Below are positions 1-7,260 of a DNA stretch of 64,000 bases, one piece after another. The notes beneath the pieces are model-generated. The model was not told where the DNA came from and ran no database searches. It saw nothing but the letters and a program-made list of their open reading frames with translations. The position numbers were made by a program, and so were the translations under genes. This DNA comes from Leifsonia sp. TF02-11 (GTDB lineage Bacteria; Actinomycetota; Actinomycetes; Actinomycetales; Microbacteriaceae), in NCBI RefSeq assembly GCF_017565305.1, contig NZ_JAGEKP010000024.1, forward strand, positions 186,001-250,000. Direction: 5' to 3'. Numbering within the stretch: the first letter of the stretch is position 1; each line of letters begins with the position of its first letter.

Positions 1-828
1 CACGGAGTGCCCCTTCATCCGGCCGGTCATCGTCTCGAGCAGGTACGGAGTGCCGGCTCGCGCGCTCTCGAGCGCGATCCGGGCGGCGGCGCGGACCGCC
101 ACCGGGTCGCTTCCGTCGACCCGCGCGGACGGCATCCGGTACGACGCCGCCCGGCGATGCAGCTCGGGCTCGGCCGACGACTGCTCGACGGTGGTGCCCA
201 TGCCCAGCCCGTTGTTGTTCACCACGTAGACGATCGGCAGGTGCCACAGAGCCGCGAGATTGAGCGATTCGTGGAAGGCGCCGATGTTTGTCGTGCCGTC
301 GCCCATCAGGCACATCACGGCCTCCGTGCCGCCGCGGTAGTCGATCGCGAGGGCGGTGCCGGTCGCCAGCGGCACTTGGCCGCCGACGATCCCGTAGCCT
401 CCCATGAAACGTACGCCGGGGTCGAAGAAGTGCATCGAGCCGCCCCATCCCCGCGAGACGCCGTCGGAACGACCGTAGAGCTCGGCCATCGCGCGCTCGG
501 GAGTGATGCCCCGGGCCAGCGCGTAGCCGTGCTCCCGGTAGTTGGCGTAGAGGTAGTCCGACGGCTCGAGGCAGCTCATCAGTCCGACGACGGTCGCCTC
601 CTCGCCGAGGTTCAGGTGGCAGTAGCCGCCGATCTTCGCCTCGGAGTAGGCGCGTGCCGCGCGCTCTTCGAAGCGACGGATGAGCACCATCTGTCGGTGG
701 AGGGCGCGGAGCTCGTCAGCGGAGAGCCCTGCGGCCTCTGCAGCATCGCGGGCTGACGACTCGACAGCGGCGGATGGGGCCGTCCGGCGTGCTTTGCTCG
801 GCGTGCGCGCCGTGCTGGGTGTGGGCAT
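1..828 (-). CDS. Thiamine-diphosphate-dependent dehydrogenase E1 component, alpha subunit (3' end beyond window)
   Basis: Alpha subunit of a 2-oxoacid or acetoin dehydrogenase complex, which decarboxylates its substrate with thiamine diphosphate and passes the acyl group to a lipoyl E2. The 276 visible codons contain the YREHGYALARG segment and the ThDP/Mg motif that opens with GDGTTNIGAF and closes with VVNNN about 28 residues later, as in the PDH/acetoin family. The first 30 or so residues are a low-complexity Ala/Ser/Thr extension. The ATG at 828 is chosen because AAGGAG sits just upstream. The gene runs off the left edge, so the beta subunit and E2 are expected outside. Pyruvate, branched-chain 2-oxoacid or acetoin substrate cannot be separated from this fragment. 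Transcription probably starts from a TATAAT box overlapped by an inverted repeat shared with the divergent TetR gene. Confidence 0.9.
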   Translation of the reverse strand, partial: MPTPSTARTPSKARRTAPSAAVESSARDAAEAAGLSADELRALHRQMVLIRRFEERAARAYSEAKIGGYCHLNLGEEATVVGLMSCLEPSDYLYANYREHGYALARGITPERAMAELYGRSDGVSRGWGGSMHFFDPGVRFMGGYGIVGGQVPLATGTALAIDYRGGTEAVMCLMGDGTTNIGAFHESLNLAALWHLPIVYVVNNNGLGMGTTVEQSSAEPELHRRAASYRMPSARVDGSDPVAVRAAARIALESARAGTPYLLETMTGRMKGHSV

Positions 829-866
829 GGGATTCTCCTTGTCGCGCAGGGCGGCCTGCGGCAACG

Positions 867-892
867 AATGAAACGAAAACCGTTTCATTATA
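867..892. promoter_or_regulatory. Inverted repeat operator and E1-alpha promoter -10 box
   Basis: AATGAAACG (867-875) and CGTTTCATT (881-889) form a perfect 9-base inverted repeat with a 5-base spacer, in the gap between the divergent E1-alpha and TetR genes. On the minus strand a consensus TATAAT (892-887) overlaps the right arm, so a bound repressor would block the E1-alpha promoter. The TetR product encoded next door is the obvious binder, but this is inference. Confidence 0.7.
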
Positions 893-932
893 GGCTGGGA
901 TGCAGAGACCGCCGAACGCGAGGAGCAGACCG

Positions 933-1535
933 ATGACGGAGGAACGCAGCCAGGGGGTCGCGCGCAGGAGGGGGCGGCCACCGGAGGCGGAGCGCTCGCA
1001 GCGACGCGACGACATCGTCGACGCCGCCGTCACGCTCTTCGTGGCGGAGGGCTTCGAGCCGGTCACCCTCGACCGGATCGCCGCAGCCGCGCACGTCGCG
1101 AAGCGGACGATCTACACCTACATCGGCGATCGGACCGAGGTCTTCCTGGCCGCCGTCGAACGACTCCGCGAGCGCGCCCTGCACGACGCACGACCGGACG
1201 AGGGGCTGCAGGGTCTCGCGAGGGGCATCGTGTTCGCGCTGCACTCCGACGACGCCGTGGGACTGCACCGCCTCGCGATCGGCGAGGCCCGTCGCTTCCC
1301 CGACCTGGCGGTCCGTTTCTACGACGACGGCCCGCGCCGCTACATCGCCGCGCTGAGGGAGCGTCTGCCCGAACACGACGGCCCGCGCGCCGAGGCCCTG
1401 TTCGCGCTGCTGCTCGGCGAGCCGCATCGGCAGCGACTCCTGGGGCTGCGACCGGCGCCGGACGCGGAGGAGGCTGCCGCGCACGCGGAGGGAGCCCTCC
1501 TGGCACTGGGCCTGACGGACGACTCCACGGCATAG
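933..1535 (+). CDS. TetR/AcrR family transcriptional regulator
   Basis: About 200-residue one-domain-plus-ligand-pocket repressor. The N-terminal helix-turn-helix is clear (VTLDRIAAAAHVAKRTIYTY), preceded by a basic RRRGRPP stretch; the C-terminal half is helical and not recognisable to a subfamily. I chose the ATG at 933 because AGGAG lies 7 bases before it; an in-frame ATG at 900 would add 11 residues but has no ribosome binding site and sits next to the promoter region. It is divergent from the dehydrogenase E1-alpha gene, with a perfect inverted repeat between them, so it probably represses that operon and itself. The ligand is unknown. Regulator class is certain; the target is inferred from position. 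Confidence 0.88.
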   Translation: MTEERSQGVARRRGRPPEAERSQRRDDIVDAAVTLFVAEGFEPVTLDRIAAAAHVAKRTIYTYIGDRTEVFLAAVERLRERALHDARPDEGLQGLARGIVFALHSDDAVGLHRLAIGEARRFPDLAVRFYDDGPRRYIAALRERLPEHDGPRAEALFALLLGEPHRQRLLGLRPAPDAEEAAAHAEGALLALGLTDDSTA

Positions 1536-1549
1536 GGTGGATCCACACA

Positions 1550-1628
1550 CGTGACACGGGGTGCCCTGCGGGGCTGAGATCACACCCGTCGAACCTGATC
1601 TAGCTCGTACTAGCGAAGGGATGTCGCG
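1550..1628 (+). ncRNA. TPP riboswitch (THI element)
   Basis: The conserved TPP-aptamer blocks are all present in order: GGGGTGCC, GGGCTGAGA (1571-1579), ACCC, GAACCTGATC (1591-1600), and GCGAAGGGAT (1613-1622). The closing helix P1 can form between CGTGACA (1550-1556) and TGTCGCG (1622-1628). The final conserved AAGGG (1616-1620) is also the only Shine-Dalgarno sequence for thiM, whose ATG follows at 1630. Ligand binding would therefore hide the ribosome site, so control is probably at translation; no terminator stem is seen in the leader. Known role of the family: shuts off thiamin salvage genes when TPP is plentiful. Confidence 0.95.
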
Positions 1629-1629
1629 C

Positions 1630-2439
1630 ATGACGCGCACGCCGGAAGACCTGATCGACCACAGCATCGCGGCCTGGGAGGCGGTGAGAGCACGACGACC
1701 GCTGGTGCAGTGCCTGACCAATTCGGTGGTCACGAACGTCACGGCGAATGTGCTGCTCGCGCTCGGAGCCGCGCCCGCGATGGTGGACATCCCGGGCGAG
1801 GCCGGCCCGTTCGCCGGGGTGGCCTCCGGGGTGCTGATCAACCTGGGCACGCCGACCGGCGAGCAGCGGGTCGCGATGGTGGAGGCCGCGATCGCCGCAG
1901 GCCGTGCCGGCACCCCGTGGGTGCTCGACCCCGTCGCGATCGGGGCGCTGCCGGTGCGGACGCTCCTCGCGGCGGAGCTGTGCGGCCTCGGGCCGGCCGT
2001 GGTGCGCGGCAACGCGTCGGAGATCCGCGCGCTCGACGGGTCAGGAGCGGGTGGCAGAGGCGTCGACACCTCCGACGAGGTGGAGGACGCCGTGGCGGCC
2101 GCGCGCCGCATCGCGCGCACGACCGGCGCGGTCGTCGCCGTCTCCGGACCGGTGGACGTCGTGACGGACGGCACGACCGAGATGCGGCTGGGCAACGGGC
2201 ACCCGCTGCTGACCGCGATGACGGGCGCCGGCTGCGCGCTCGGGGCGGTGCTGGCCGCCTTCGCGGGCGACAGCGTCGACCGCTTCGCCTCCACAGTCGC
2301 AGCGGTGACGGTCTACAACGTGGCCGCCGAGCTCGCGGCCGAGCGCAGCTCGGGGCCGGGCAGTTTCGCCTTCGCGTTCCTCGACGCGCTCGCCGACCTG
2401 GACGCCGACACGCTGCGCGGGCGGGCGGTGATCGCATGA
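1630..2439 (+). CDS. thiM: Hydroxyethylthiazole kinase
   Basis: Phosphorylates 4-methyl-5-(2-hydroxyethyl)thiazole with ATP in thiamin salvage, giving the thiazole phosphate used by ThiE. The 269-residue product has the ThiM hallmarks: an early VQCLTNSVV segment, [12 protein letters not shown], a central WVLDPVAIG, and [11 protein letters not shown] near residues 197-207, which holds the catalytic Cys and anion hole of this ribokinase-like family. I take ATG 1630 as start because AAGGG lies 9 bases ahead; ATG 1621 is in frame but directly abuts that site. First gene of a salvage operon behind the TPP riboswitch, overlapping thiE by 4 bases (ATGA). Confidence 0.95.
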   Translation: MTRTPEDLIDHSIAAWEAVRARRPLVQCLTNSVVTNVTANVLLALGAAPAMVDIPGEAGPFAGVASGVLINLGTPTGEQRVAMVEAAIAAGRAGTPWVLDPVAIGALPVRTLLAAELCGLGPAVVRGNASEIRALDGSGAGGRGVDTSDEVEDAVAAARRIARTTGAVVAVSGPVDVVTDGTTEMRLGNGHPLLTAMTGAGCALGAVLAAFAGDSVDRFASTVAAVTVYNVAAELAAERSSGPGSFAFAFLDALADLDADTLRGRAVIA

Positions 2440-3080
2440 CCGTCGACCTGTCCGTGTATCTCGTGACCGACTCGGCCGGCGCCGAGCGCGCCGGCCACGA
2501 CCTCTTCGACGTGCTGCGCGCAGCCGTACCCGGGGTCAGCGCGGTGCAGCTGCGGGAGAAGGACGCGACGGCCCGGCGGTTCCTCGACACCGTTCTGCAC
2601 TGCTCGGCCGTGGTACCCCGCGACGTGGCGATCATCGTCAACGACCGCGTCGATGTCTTCCTCGCGGCCAGGGCCGCCGGAGCGCGCGTCTCCGGCGTGC
2701 ACGTCGGGCAGTCCGATCTGCCCGCCGACGCCGTGCGCGGGCTGATCGGCCCCGACGCGATCCTCGGGGTCAGCGCGTCCACGCCCAGGGAGCTCGCCCT
2801 GGCCGCGGAGTCCGGCGCCGTCGACTACGTGGGCATCGGCGCCCTGCACGCGACCTCGACGAAGACTGATGCCCCGCGGCCCCTCGGCCACGCGGAGTTC
2901 GCCCGGCTCGTAGCGCTCAGCCCGCTCCCGGCCGTGGCTATCGGCGGGGTGACGGCGGCCGACCTCCCCGCCCTCCGGCGGGCGGGGGCCGCGGGTGCGG
3001 CCGTCGCCTCTGCGGTCTGCGCGGCCGCCGATCCCGGTCGGGCCGTGCGCGAGCTGCGCGCCGCCTGGGACGCCTCGTGA
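2436..3080 (+). CDS. thiE: Thiamine-phosphate synthase
   Basis: Joins hydroxymethylpyrimidine diphosphate and thiazole phosphate to form thiamin phosphate. The 214-residue TIM-barrel protein shows the expected ThiE signatures: YLVTDS at the start, [13 protein letters not shown] (pyrophosphate-binding region), [22 protein letters not shown], the GVSAST loop, [14 protein letters not shown] and [11 protein letters not shown]. Length is normal for the family. Its ATG overlaps the thiM stop and its stop overlaps the GTG of the next gene, so the three enzymes are translationally coupled and made together under riboswitch control. Confidence 0.95.
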   Translation: MTVDLSVYLVTDSAGAERAGHDLFDVLRAAVPGVSAVQLREKDATARRFLDTVLHCSAVVPRDVAIIVNDRVDVFLAARAAGARVSGVHVGQSDLPADAVRGLIGPDAILGVSASTPRELALAAESGAVDYVGIGALHATSTKTDAPRPLGHAEFARLVALSPLPAVAIGGVTAADLPALRRAGAAGAAVASAVCAAADPGRAVRELRAAWDAS

Positions 3081-4585
3081 GCGGCCGTGAGCGGCCGGTG
3101 CCGCGGGTGCTCAGCATCGCGGGCACCGACCCGAGCGGCGGCGCCGGCATCCAGGCCGACCTCAAGAGCATCGCCGCGAACGGCGGCTACGGCATGGCCG
3201 TCGTCACGGCCCTGGTGGCTCAGAACACGCGGGGCGTGCGCTCGGTTCACGTGCCTCCCGTCGAGTTCCTGGCCGAGCAGCTCGACGCCGTCTCCGACGA
3301 CGTCGGGATCGACGCCGTCAAGATCGGCATGCTCGCCACCGCTCCGGTGATCGAGGTGGTCAGCGGCTGGCTCGACCGGGTGCGACCCCCGATCGTCGTG
3401 CTCGACCCGGTGATGGTCGCCACCAGCGGCGACCGGCTGCTCGACCCGGACGCCGAAACGGCGCTGCGCGCGCTGGTCCCGCGGGCCGACGTGGTGACGC
3501 CGAACCTCGCCGAGCTCGCCATCCTCGCCGGCGAGACCGTCGCGGCGGACTGGCCGGAGACGCTGGCGCAGGCGGCGCGGGTCGCCGCCCGCTACGGCGT
3601 GCGGGTCCTGGCCAAGGGTGGCCATCTGAGCGGCGAGCGGGTGAGCGACGCGCTCATCGAGCCCGCCGGCACCGCCGGTCCGCCGATCGTGACCGAGTTC
3701 CCCGGCGAGCGCATCCACACCCGCAACACGCACGGGACCGGATGCTCGCTGTCGTCCGCGTTGGCGACCCGTGTCGCGGCCGGCGGCGACTGGGTTGCGG
3801 CCGCGGCCGACGCGAAGCGCTGGCTCGCCGAGAGCATCCGGCACGCATCGCGGCTCGACGTCGGTTCCGGGAACGGGCCGGTCAGCCATTTCGCCGGGCT
3901 CTGGGCGCGCGGCGGCCTCGCCACCGCACCCACCCCTGTGGAGGTGGAAGCGGACTGGTGGGCGGAGATCGCCGGGGTACGCGCCGAGATCGACGACCTG
4001 CCGTTCGTGCGCGGCCTGGCCGACGGGACGCTCGACCGCGACGTCTTCCTCGAGTACCTCGCCCAGGACGCGCTCTACCTCCGTGACTACGCCCGCGCGC
4101 TGGCCGAGGCCGCCCGGCTGGCACCCACCCCGGAGGAGCAGGCGTTCTGGGCCGGGTCGGCGCACGCCGCGATCGCCGAGGAGTCGCGCCTGCACGAAGG
4201 CTGGCTGTCCGAGCGGGCGCTGCTCGCCGTCCGCCCGGGCAGCGCCACCACCGCCTACCTCGACCATCATCTGGCCGCGGTCGCGCGCGGCGACTACCGG
4301 GTTCTCGTCGCCGCCCTGCTGCCGTGCTTCTGGCTCTATCACGACCTCGGCGAGCGGCTGCATCCGCTGTCGCACGCCGCTCACCCGTACGCGTCGTGGC
4401 TCGACACCTACGCGGATCCGGCGTTCTCCGCGTCCACCCGGCAGGCCGTCGACATCGTCACCCGTGCGGCGGCTGGGGCGGACGAAGCGACCAGGAGGAC
4501 GATGCTCGCGGCGTTCCGCCGGTCGGCCCTGCACGAACGGGAGTTCTTCGCCGCAGCGCGGGAGGAGGCTGCCGCCGTGCGCTGA
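3077..4585 (+). CDS. thiD: ThiD-TenA fusion: hydroxymethylpyrimidine (phosphate) kinase / aminopyrimidine aminohydrolase
   Basis: Two enzymes in one 502-residue chain. Residues 1 to about 275 are ThiD, which phosphorylates HMP and HMP-phosphate; visible are GTDPSGGAGIQAD (16-28), VLDPVMVATSG and the NTHGTGCS anion hole with Cys223. Residues from about 285 are a TenA-like domain, which in characterised relatives hydrolyses aminopyrimidine breakdown products of thiamin to HMP; the catalytic Cys (Cys417) lies in LPCFWLYHDLG. The GTG start overlaps the thiE stop. Fusion of the pair is known in actinobacteria and yeast-type proteins and suggests that salvaged pyrimidine is passed directly to the kinase. 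An out-of-frame GTG at 3087 was ignored. Confidence 0.93.
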   Translation: MSGRERPVPRVLSIAGTDPSGGAGIQADLKSIAANGGYGMAVVTALVAQNTRGVRSVHVPPVEFLAEQLDAVSDDVGIDAVKIGMLATAPVIEVVSGWLDRVRPPIVVLDPVMVATSGDRLLDPDAETALRALVPRADVVTPNLAELAILAGETVAADWPETLAQAARVAARYGVRVLAKGGHLSGERVSDALIEPAGTAGPPIVTEFPGERIHTRNTHGTGCSLSSALATRVAAGGDWVAAAADAKRWLAESIRHASRLDVGSGNGPVSHFAGLWARGGLATAPTPVEVEADWWAEIAGVRAEIDDLPFVRGLADGTLDRDVFLEYLAQDALYLRDYARALAEAARLAPTPEEQAFWAGSAHAAIAEESRLHEGWLSERALLAVRPGSATTAYLDHHLAAVARGDYRVLVAALLPCFWLYHDLGERLHPLSHAAHPYASWLDTYADPAFSASTRQAVDIVTRAAAGADEATRRTMLAAFRRSALHEREFFAAAREEAAAVR

Positions 4586-4592
4586 CGCGCGG

Positions 4593-4626
4593 GGTGCCGC
4601 CGGAGTCAGCTGGCCCCGGCGGCACC
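4593..4626. terminator. Bidirectional terminator hairpin between thiD-tenA and leuA
   Basis: GGTGCCGCCGG (4593-4603) pairs perfectly with CCGGCGGCACC (4616-4626) around a 12-base loop. It lies 8 bases after the thiD-tenA stop and spans the leuA stop codon, so it can serve both convergent genes. There is no T-run, as is usual for actinobacterial stem terminators. Confidence 0.65.
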
Positions 4627-6390
4627 ACCACCGACGCTCGCCGCTCTCAGCACGGCCTCCACGCTCGCCGTGAGCACCGAACGGTGCCGGCCGGCGGACC
4701 AGTGGACGCCGGCGGCGTCGCGGTACTCGATCAGGGTCAGCGCCTCACTCGCCGCGCCGGCGCTGAGGGAGGTCTGGTGCAGCGAGAGGATCTCCACCCG
4801 GATGCCGCACTCCGCCAGCAGGCGCGTGACCGCGTCGACCGGGCCGACGTCGTCGTAGCCGCCGTGGTGCTCGACGCCGTCGATGCGGACCCCGATGCGC
4901 GTGCGGCTTCTGCCGGCCTGCTGATCCGTCTCGAGCTCCACCAGTGCGATGTCGTCGTGCCGCGAGTGCAGGTAGCTGCCTTCGAACAGCTCCAGCAGCT
5001 GGGGCGCGTCGATCTCCGCACCCGTGCTGTCCGTGTGCTGCTGCACGTTCCGGGCGAAGTCGATCTGCATCCGGCGAGGGAGCTCGATGCCGTACTCGGC
5101 CTCCAGGAGGTAGGCGATCCCGCCCTTGCCCGACTGCGAGTTGACCCGGATGACCGCGTCGTAGTTCCGGCCGAGGTCGGCCGGGTCGATCGGCAGGTAG
5201 GGGACCCGCCAGTCGAGCTCGCGCTCCGGCCGACCCTCCGCCTCCGCCCGGGAGCGGTGCTCGGCGAACCCCTTCTTGATGGCGTCCTGGTGCGTGCCGC
5301 TGAAGGCCGTGTGCACCAGGTCGCCGACGTACGGATGGCGGGGGTGCACCTCGATCCGGTTGCAGTACTCGACCGTGCGGCGGATGCGGTCGATGTCCGA
5401 GAAGTCGATCATCGGGTCAACGCCCTGAGCGTGGAGGTTCAGGGCGAGCGTGGCCAGGTCGACGTTGCCCGTGCGCTCACCGTTGCCGAAGATGCAGCCC
5501 TCCACCCGCTGCGCGCCCGCGAGCACGGCGAGCTCGGCGCAGGCGATGCCGGTGCCGCGGTCGTTGTGCGGGTGGACCGACAGGATCACCGCGTCGCGAC
5601 GGCCGAGGTTCTTGTGCATGTACTCGATCTGGTCGGCGTAGACGTTCGGCGTCGCGACCTCGACGGTGGCCGGCAGGTTGAGGATCACGGGCCGCTCGGG
5701 GGTGGCGTCCCAGAGTGCGGTCACCGCGTCGCAGATCTCGATGATGTAGTCCGGCTCCGTGAGGTTGAACACCTCCGGCGAGAACTCGAAGCGCACGTTC
5801 GGCAGGTGGCCGGCGAGTTCGAGCACGTCGGCCGCCCCTGCCAGGATCAGCTCGCGCAGCTCGTCCCTGCTCTTGCCGAGCACCACGTCCCGCCAGACGG
5901 GCGCCGTCGCCGTGTACAGGTGGATCACGACCGGGTTGCGGATGCCGCGGATCGACTCGACCGTCCGTTCGATGAGGTCGCGGCGGGCGGGCGTGAAGAC
6001 GACGATCGTGACGTCATCCGGCGCGATGTCCTTCTCGGCGATGTCGCGCACGAAGTCGTAGTCGGTCTGCGACGCCGACGGGTAGCCGACCTCGATCTCG
6101 GTGTAGCCCATCGAGACCAGGAGCTCGAAGAAGCGGCGCTTGCGCTCGGGATCCATCGGTTCTGCGAGCGCCTGGTTGCCGTCGCGGAGGTCGACGGGCA
6201 CCCACAGCGGAGCGCTGACGAGGCGGCGGTCGGGCCACTCCCTGTCGACGAGCGGGACCTCCACCCGGTCGAAGACGCTGCGGTAGCGCTGCCACGGCAT
6301 CGCCGAGGGCCGCTGCCGGTTCCAGGACGGGGTCGCTGCCGACTGGTGTCGATCCGCGGCGGCGTGGGAGGGGGACGTGCTGATGGTCAT
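4606..6390 (-). CDS. leuA: 2-isopropylmalate synthase
   Basis: First committed enzyme of leucine synthesis: condenses acetyl-CoA with 2-oxoisovalerate. The 594-residue length fits the long LeuA form of actinobacteria, with a catalytic TIM barrel and a C-terminal allosteric domain (about residues 440-594) that senses leucine in characterised relatives. Seen motifs: [10 protein letters not shown] near residue 70, [26 protein letters not shown] with the metal-binding His pair, [11 protein letters not shown] and NSQSGKGG. The ATG at 6390 has CAGGAA upstream; longer in-frame starts lie inside the leader. Expression is probably adjusted by the leucine-rich leader peptide and hairpin just upstream, and perhaps by the divergent GntR protein. 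Confidence 0.95.
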   Translation of the reverse strand: MTISTSPSHAAADRHQSAATPSWNRQRPSAMPWQRYRSVFDRVEVPLVDREWPDRRLVSAPLWVPVDLRDGNQALAEPMDPERKRRFFELLVSMGYTEIEVGYPSASQTDYDFVRDIAEKDIAPDDVTIVVFTPARRDLIERTVESIRGIRNPVVIHLYTATAPVWRDVVLGKSRDELRELILAGAADVLELAGHLPNVRFEFSPEVFNLTEPDYIIEICDAVTALWDATPERPVILNLPATVEVATPNVYADQIEYMHKNLGRRDAVILSVHPHNDRGTGIACAELAVLAGAQRVEGCIFGNGERTGNVDLATLALNLHAQGVDPMIDFSDIDRIRRTVEYCNRIEVHPRHPYVGDLVHTAFSGTHQDAIKKGFAEHRSRAEAEGRPERELDWRVPYLPIDPADLGRNYDAVIRVNSQSGKGGIAYLLEAEYGIELPRRMQIDFARNVQQHTDSTGAEIDAPQLLELFEGSYLHSRHDDIALVELETDQQAGRSRTRIGVRIDGVEHHGGYDDVGPVDAVTRLLAECGIRVEILSLHQTSLSAGAASEALTLIEYRDAAGVHWSAGRHRSVLTASVEAVLRAASVGGGAAGAS

Positions 6391-6442
6391 GTTCGGATTC
6401 CTGTCTCGATCGGGGCCTGATCGACCGGCGCAGCACCCGCCT

Positions 6443-6480
6443 CCACGGCGGGGAGCCGGTCTGGCTACGCCCCGCCGTGG
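6443..6480 (-). promoter_or_regulatory. Leader hairpin upstream of leuA
   Basis: On the minus strand CCACGGCGGGG (6480-6470) pairs perfectly with CCCCGCCGTGG (6453-6443), and a smaller AGCC/GGCT stem sits inside. The 5' arm is part of the last codons of the leucine-rich leader ORF, so a ribosome stalled on the Leu codons or one that finishes would leave different structures. No T-run follows and 52 bases remain to the leuA ATG, so control could be at transcription or translation. A conserved pseudoknot called the LEU element has been reported upstream of leuA in many actinobacteria; I cannot confirm the exact match here. Confidence 0.6.
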
Positions 6481-6506
6481 CGGTGAAGGAGGAGTCCGTG
6501 AAGCAT
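6465..6506 (-). CDS. leuA leader peptide (13 residues, leucine-rich)
   Basis: Short ORF reading [13 protein letters not shown], with Leu at positions 2, 5, 6 and 7 (CTT, CTC, CTC, CTT). It ends at TAG 75 bases before the leuA ATG, and its last four sense codons form the 5' arm of an 11-base-pair hairpin. This is the layout of an attenuation peptide: scarce charged tRNA-Leu would stall the ribosome on the CTC CTC CTT run and change folding downstream. A TAGCGT box (6518-6513) would place the transcript start at or next to the ATG, so the peptide may be translated from a leaderless message. Function is inferred from position and codons. Confidence 0.72.
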   Translation of the reverse strand: MLHGLLLHRHGGA

Positions 6507-6521
6507 GCTCCGACGCTACCA

Positions 6522-6548
6522 CAACTCCTCAGACAAGCAGAGGAGTTG
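6522..6548. promoter_or_regulatory. Palindrome between leuA leader and FadR-type GntR gene
   Basis: CAACTCCTC (6522-6530) and GAGGAGTTG (6540-6548) form a perfect 9-base inverted repeat with a 9-base spacer, 23 bases before the GntR start and 16 bases before the leader peptide. It covers the probable -35 area of the leuA transcript. Likely operator of the neighbouring regulator, possibly controlling both directions; unproven. Confidence 0.6.
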
Positions 6549-6570
6549 GGGAATACGCGAAGATGGACTC

Positions 6571-7239
6571 ATGACACCGCTCCGTCGCGAACCCCTGGCC
6601 GAACAGGCCGCGGAGGCCCTGCTCGACCGCATCAGGGCCGGCGAGTGGGCGCTCGGCCAGAAGCTGCCGGGCGAGACGACCCTCGCCCCTCAGCTCGGGG
6701 TCGGCCGCTCGACGATCCGGGAGGCCATCCGCCAGCTGGCCGGGCGCGGAGTGCTCGCCACCCGCCAGGGCTCCGGGGTCTTCGTCACCGCGCTCGACCA
6801 GCCGGAGGACTGGGAGCGCATCGTCCGGCGCGCGGACATCGTCGCCGTGATCGAGGCGCGCATCGCGATCGAGGTGGAGGCGTCTGCGCTGGCGGCCGAA
6901 CGGCGGACCCCCGCCGATCTCCAGGCGCTGCGGCGAGCGCTCACGTCCCGCGCGGCGCGGCGGAGCGACCTCGAGCAGCATGTCGACGCGGACATCGCCG
7001 TGCACCGTGCCATCGTCGCGGCGTCGCACAACCCGATCCTCGCCGACCTCTTCGACGGGTTCACCCCGCGGAGCAGAGAGGCGATGATCGACCTGCTCCG
7101 GATCGGCCGCGCGTTCGGCGGCGACGCGGACCAGCTCGTGCACGAACGCATCGTCGACGCGATCGGCGACCGGGATGCGGACGCCGCCGCCGCGCTGACC
7201 CGCGGCCACCTGATCGAGATGAGGGCGGAGCTGCTCTGA
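6571..7239 (+). CDS. GntR family regulator, FadR/FCD subfamily
   Basis: DNA-binding regulator of 222 residues. N-terminal winged helix (about 1-75) with LAPQLGVGRSTIREAIRQLAGRGVL, then an all-helical FCD ligand domain with the metal-type signature RIAIEVEASALAAERR, ADIAVHRAIVAASHNPIL and a late His (ERIVDAI..RGHL region). FCD proteins usually bind small carboxylic acids. It is divergent from leuA with a perfect palindrome in between, so control of leuA by a leucine-pathway metabolite is possible, but nothing in the sequence proves the ligand. The start is the ATG whose following residues match the usual FadR N-terminus; no strong ribosome site is seen. Confidence 0.88.
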   Translation: MTPLRREPLAEQAAEALLDRIRAGEWALGQKLPGETTLAPQLGVGRSTIREAIRQLAGRGVLATRQGSGVFVTALDQPEDWERIVRRADIVAVIEARIAIEVEASALAAERRTPADLQALRRALTSRAARRSDLEQHVDADIAVHRAIVAASHNPILADLFDGFTPRSREAMIDLLRIGRAFGGDADQLVHERIVDAIGDRDADAAAALTRGHLIEMRAELL

Positions 7240-7260
7240 TCGGGCGGCCGCGGACGGAGC

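Noticed and set aside
888-2294. Long minus-strand open frame opposite the TetR gene, riboswitch and thiM
   Set aside because: Low-complexity Ala/Pro/Arg/Ser translation without any motif; a shadow of high-GC third-position bias in the real plus-strand genes.
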